In this document: one piece after another, positions 33,712 to 36,552 of the stretch
How positions within the stretch are numbered: the first letter of the stretch is position 1
Layout of the letters: each line of letters starts with the position of its first letter
Origin: Dehalococcoidia bacterium
GTDB taxonomy: Bacteria > Chloroflexota > Dehalococcoidia > SM23-28-2 > RBG-16-64-32
DNA: 36,552 bases
Assembly: GCA_030649945.1 (NCBI GenBank)
Contig: JAUSFE010000048.1
Span: forward strand, 1-36,552
Reading direction: 5' to 3'
The notes under the pieces: model-generated
Databases searched by the model: none
What the model was told of the DNA's origin: nothing
Seen by the model: the letters and a program-made list of their open reading frames with translations, nothing else
Position numbers and translations under genes: made by a program

Positions 33712-36552
33712 TTGACCCCCTCTGAACGCCGCAAGATCTACTCCCAGTACGAAAAGCTGCTCACGCCCTTCTCCACGAGCCTCGTCGCCGAGTTCCGCCG
33801 CGCCGCGGACCTAATCGGCGAGCACGTCTCCGATGACGAGCTGCGCCAATGGGCCGAGGAGGGCATGGAGCTGGCCCGCCAGTCCTGGCGCTCCTGGGAG
33901 GCCGCCGGCGAATACTACCGCGTGACGCCGGAGGTGCTGCCGCTCCTGGGCCTGGACGGCTTCCGCCGCTGGGCGCAGTACGGGCGGGACCTGGCGGAGC
34001 TATCGTCCGCCCTGGCCGCCGCCTACTTCCGCGCCTCGCCGGCCACGCTGCCATCCATCACGTTCGCGCGCCTGGGGGACTGGGTGAACCTGGGCCGCCT
34101 GCTGTACAAGGGCACCTGGCGCTCCGCCTCGCTGGCCGTGCAGTTCTTCGATGGCAGCCCGGCCTTCTTCGGCGCCATGGCCATCGAAGAGGCGCGCATC
34201 CTGGTGCGCTTCGTGGACGCCCTCTGTGACCGCTCGTACGACCTCGCCTCGCACTGCCTGAGCATCGCCCCGCACGTCCTTGAGCCGCTGGAGGGCGAGG
34301 ACCGCACGGCCTTCCTCACGTTCGCGGAGGCCCTGGGCGCCACGGGCTGGGCGGACGCGCGCTCTTACCTGGAGAAGGGGCCGGCGCTCCTGGCCCACAT
34401 CCACTCCATGCAGCGGGCGCGCTTCCTGGCCCTTTCCCGGGAGCTGGCCCGCCGCGAGGGCCGCCAGGCCTTCGCCTTCTTCGCGGAGGCCGCCCGCGCC
34501 CTCTCGCAGGTGGACGCCGACTCGCACGGCCTGCTGCTCTCGCTGGCGGAGGAGCTGGCCGGCCGCTCGCCGCTTGCCGCCATGGAGTTCCTGAAGAGCG
34601 CCACCAGGGTGCTGGAGCGCATCCCGCTGGACACCATCGCCGTCTGGCACAAGGAGGGCAGCACCCTCCTGGACGCCAGCCCCGAGGGTGGCGAGGCCTA
34701 TTTCCGCCTGGAGTCCAGCCGCGGCGAGGAGATGATCGAAGCGCTCTCCTCGCGCGTGGACCTGAGCCGCGTCGCGGACATCCTGCGCATGTACGGCAAG
34801 GCCCTCACGGGTTTCGAGGTCGCCGTCCACCCCGCGGAGGCCCTGGCGGAGAAGGGCATCGGCTGGGTGGAGACGGAGGCGCCCTCCACGGAAGGCACGG
34901 CCATCTTCCTGCCGCCGTTTGTGGAGGAGTTCCGCGAGAAGGACGACAACTTCAAGGTCTACAAGGTCTATTGCACGCACCAGGCGGGGCACCTGGAGTT
35001 CGGCACGTTCGACTTCGAGTTCGACAGGGAAGGCAGCATCTTCAACACCCTGCGACGGTCCCTCGAGGAAGAATCGGCTGCCAGCTCGCCGCAGACGCCT
35101 CTACCCGGCGCCGCTCCGGTACGGGACGAGGGCGCTGTCACGGAGGCGGCGGGCGCCGAGCCCCAGCCGGACGATGATCACGCGGCGGCCGGCGCCGCGC
35201 CGCAGCTGGCAGCGGGGCCGCTTACGGATATGGAGCGCTTCTTCGACCTCTTCAAGGACCGCCGCCTGGCGTCCGACATCTTCGCCGTGGTCGAGGACGC
35301 CCGCATCGACGTGCTCATCAGCAGGGAGTACGCGGGCATCCGCCGGGCCTACGCGGAGCGCCAGGAGCGGGAGCTGGAGAAGCGGCCGCAGGTGGATGCG
35401 CTGCCGCTGCGCCAGGCGTTCGTGGAGAACCTCGTGCGCGCCAGCCTGGACGGCCTGCACCGCATCGCCTGGCCGCAGCCACTCCTGCCGCTAATGCAGG
35501 AAGCCATCGGCGTGGTGGAGACGCTGCGCCAGCCCCGGGCCACCGTGGAGGACGCTGCCGAAGCCACCCTGCGTCTCTACCAGCTGGCCGAGAAGATCCC
35601 CAATCTGCCGCCGGACCTCATGGAGGACTGGCAGGAGTTCGACGAGCAGAGCCTGCAGGTACAGCCGATGACCGCGGACTCGCTGGGCAAGGACCTGGAC
35701 CTACAAATGCCGCAGGGCGAGCCCATGCCCTACGAGAGCCCCCAGCCCGTGGACTTCCGCGGCGAGTTCAAGCCGGAGACCGTGCAGCTGCTGATGAAGC
35801 TGCGCCAGGAGCGGGGCGAGAAGGGTCCGGTCTCGCCGCTTTCCCCGGAGCAGTTGAAGCAGATGCTGGAGAAGAGCGTGGAGATCACGCTGTCAGACAT
35901 GGCGGAGGCGGACCTCACGCAATCGTCGGAGCTGTTCCTGACGAACCTGATCAAGGAGCTGAACGCCCAGGAGCAGGAGCGCCAGAAGAGCCAGCCCGTG
36001 CCCATGAAGGACGGCCAGCCCGTCACCGGCATGAGCACCGCCGACGACGAGCACGAGCTGCCCCGCGAGCCCAAGTACTTCTACTACGACGAGTGGGACT
36101 TCCGCGCCGGCGACTACCGCCCGCGCTGGTGCCGCATTGTGGAGTACGCCGTGGGGGAGGGTACCACCCAGTACTTCGACCAGACGCTGGCCAAGTACGC
36201 CTCGCTGGTCAGCCAGACCCGCCGCCAGTTCGAGCTGCTGCGCCCCGAGATGTTCCGCAAGATCAAGCGCCTCCTGGACGGCGAGGAGATCGACCTCGAC
36301 GCCATGATCGAGTATGCCATCGAGCGCAAGGCCGGCCACACGCCCACGGACAAGGTCTACTGGCGCCGCAACAAGATCGAGCGCGACGTCAGTGTCGCCT
36401 TCCTGCTCGACATGAGCGCCTCCACCGCCGAGGCCATCAACGAGGAACAGCGCCCCGGCCCCGAGTTCAACCCGCCGGACGACCCGCGGCAGTACCTCAA
36501 CTGGCTCCGGTCGCTGCCGCAGAACAGCTCCAATGTGCGCTCCTACAAACGC
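33712..36552 (+). CDS. NorD/CbbO-type VWA domain protein, 3' end cut
   Basis: 947 codons are open to the window edge with no stop. The N-terminal half is long, alpha-helical and without known motifs (about 1-440). A Pro/Ala/Asp-rich linker follows (about 462-505), then a NorD-like helical region (SDIFAVVEDARIDVLI near 520) and, at the end, a von Willebrand A domain whose MIDAS motif is Asp900-Met-Ser-Ala-Ser904. NorD/CbbO proteins use this domain to bridge the AAA ring and its client. The start is TTG 33712 with AGGTGAT five bases upstream. The order ATPase then VWA is standard; the 212-base gap is repeat DNA. At over 940 residues it is longer than typical NorD (about 600-780). Confidence 0.87.
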   Translation, partial: MTPSERRKIYSQYEKLLTPFSTSLVAEFRRAADLIGEHVSDDELRQWAEEGMELARQSWRSWEAAGEYYRVTPEVLPLLGLDGFRRWAQYGRDLAELSSALAAAYFRASPATLPSITFARLGDWVNLGRLLYKGTWRSASLAVQFFDGSPAFFGAMAIEEARILVRFVDALCDRSYDLASHCLSIAPHVLEPLEGEDRTAFLTFAEALGATGWADARSYLEKGPALLAHIHSMQRARFLALSRELARREGRQAFAFFAEAARALSQVDADSHGLLLSLAEELAGRSPLAAMEFLKSATRVLERIPLDTIAVWHKEGSTLLDASPEGGEAYFRLESSRGEEMIEALSSRVDLSRVADILRMYGKALTGFEVAVHPAEALAEKGIGWVETEAPSTEGTAIFLPPFVEEFREKDDNFKVYKVYCTHQAGHLEFGTFDFEFDREGSIFNTLRRSLEEESAASSPQTPLPGAAPVRDEGAVTEAAGAEPQPDDDHAAAGAAPQLAAGPLTDMERFFDLFKDRRLASDIFAVVEDARIDVLISREYAGIRRAYAERQERELEKRPQVDALPLRQAFVENLVRASLDGLHRIAWPQPLLPLMQEAIGVVETLRQPRATVEDAAEATLRLYQLAEKIPNLPPDLMEDWQEFDEQSLQVQPMTADSLGKDLDLQMPQGEPMPYESPQPVDFRGEFKPETVQLLMKLRQERGEKGPVSPLSPEQLKQMLEKSVEITLSDMAEADLTQSSELFLTNLIKELNAQEQERQKSQPVPMKDGQPVTGMSTADDEHELPREPKYFYYDEWDFRAGDYRPRWCRIVEYAVGEGTTQYFDQTLAKYASLVSQTRRQFELLRPEMFRKIKRLLDGEEIDLDAMIEYAIERKAGHTPTDKVYWRRNKIERDVSVAFLLDMSASTAEAINEEQRPGPEFNPPDDPRQYLNWLRSLPQNSSNVRSYKR

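Overview
This is a GC-rich (roughly two-thirds G+C) bacterial chromosome segment with dense, short-gapped genes. Gene content (F-type ATP synthase operon running into murA and mreB, Rex, a DUF951 protein, a bifunctional-nuclease-domain protein, ETF, an F420-type LLM oxidoreductase, a class III cyclase/ATPase/TPR regulator, a NorQ/NorD-type pair) and the style of the intergenic repeats suggest an uncultured Chloroflexota, perhaps Dehalococcoidia/SAR202-like. The lineage is inference; no rRNA or tRNA gene is present to test it. No gene-free stretch exceeds 300 bases; the longest is 5907-6197, and it is filled by a tandem repeat.

Layout. 1-3166 (minus): 5' part of a quinone-oxidoreductase-like gene, a thiolase, a histidine phosphatase and a two-module VOC protein. 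3336-7082 (plus): an epoxide-hydrolase-like enzyme, a REP-associated tyrosine transposase flanked by its own inverted REP hairpins, an LLM oxidoreductase and an alpha/beta hydrolase. 7083-7322: a convergent junction with long inverted repeats. 7319-8872 (minus): a winged-helix AAA ATPase, divergent from rex (9084-9713, plus). 9869-20612 (minus): one long array atpI-B-E-F-H-[DinB-like]-A-G-D-[small unknown]-C-murA-mreB. 20720-24761 (minus): a bifunctional-nuclease-domain protein, an MFS transporter, a DUF951 protein and two tandem, dissimilar pyrF genes. 24942-28419 (plus): comB, etfB, etfA and a GNAT. 28455-31751 (minus): a large cyclase-domain regulator. 31904-36552 (plus): coaE, a norQ-like ATPase and a norD-like VWA protein cut by the window end.

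How the genes fit together. Thiolase, EtfAB, VOC and LLM proteins point to an oxidative, acyl-CoA-using metabolism. Rex is encoded here, and a GTGAC-N4-TTCAC palindrome lies just after the etfBA promoter, so NADH-linked control of electron-transfer flavoprotein is a testable idea. The ATP synthase c subunit carries a proton-type binding site. MurA has Asp in place of the catalytic-loop Cys, which predicts fosfomycin insensitivity.

The most unusual layer is between genes: (i) GTAG-headed hairpins together with a RAYT transposase; (ii) at least six heptanucleotide short tandem repeat tracts of different sequence but the same 7-base period; (iii) a CTGAGCG...GAAGG repeat family, one copy of which has become an in-frame protein linker; (iv) a recurrent extended -10 box (TGCTA...), with two genes apparently leaderless. 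pyrF copy 1 seems to lack a standard start codon: a strong Shine-Dalgarno sequence precedes ATC exactly where homologs have ATG.
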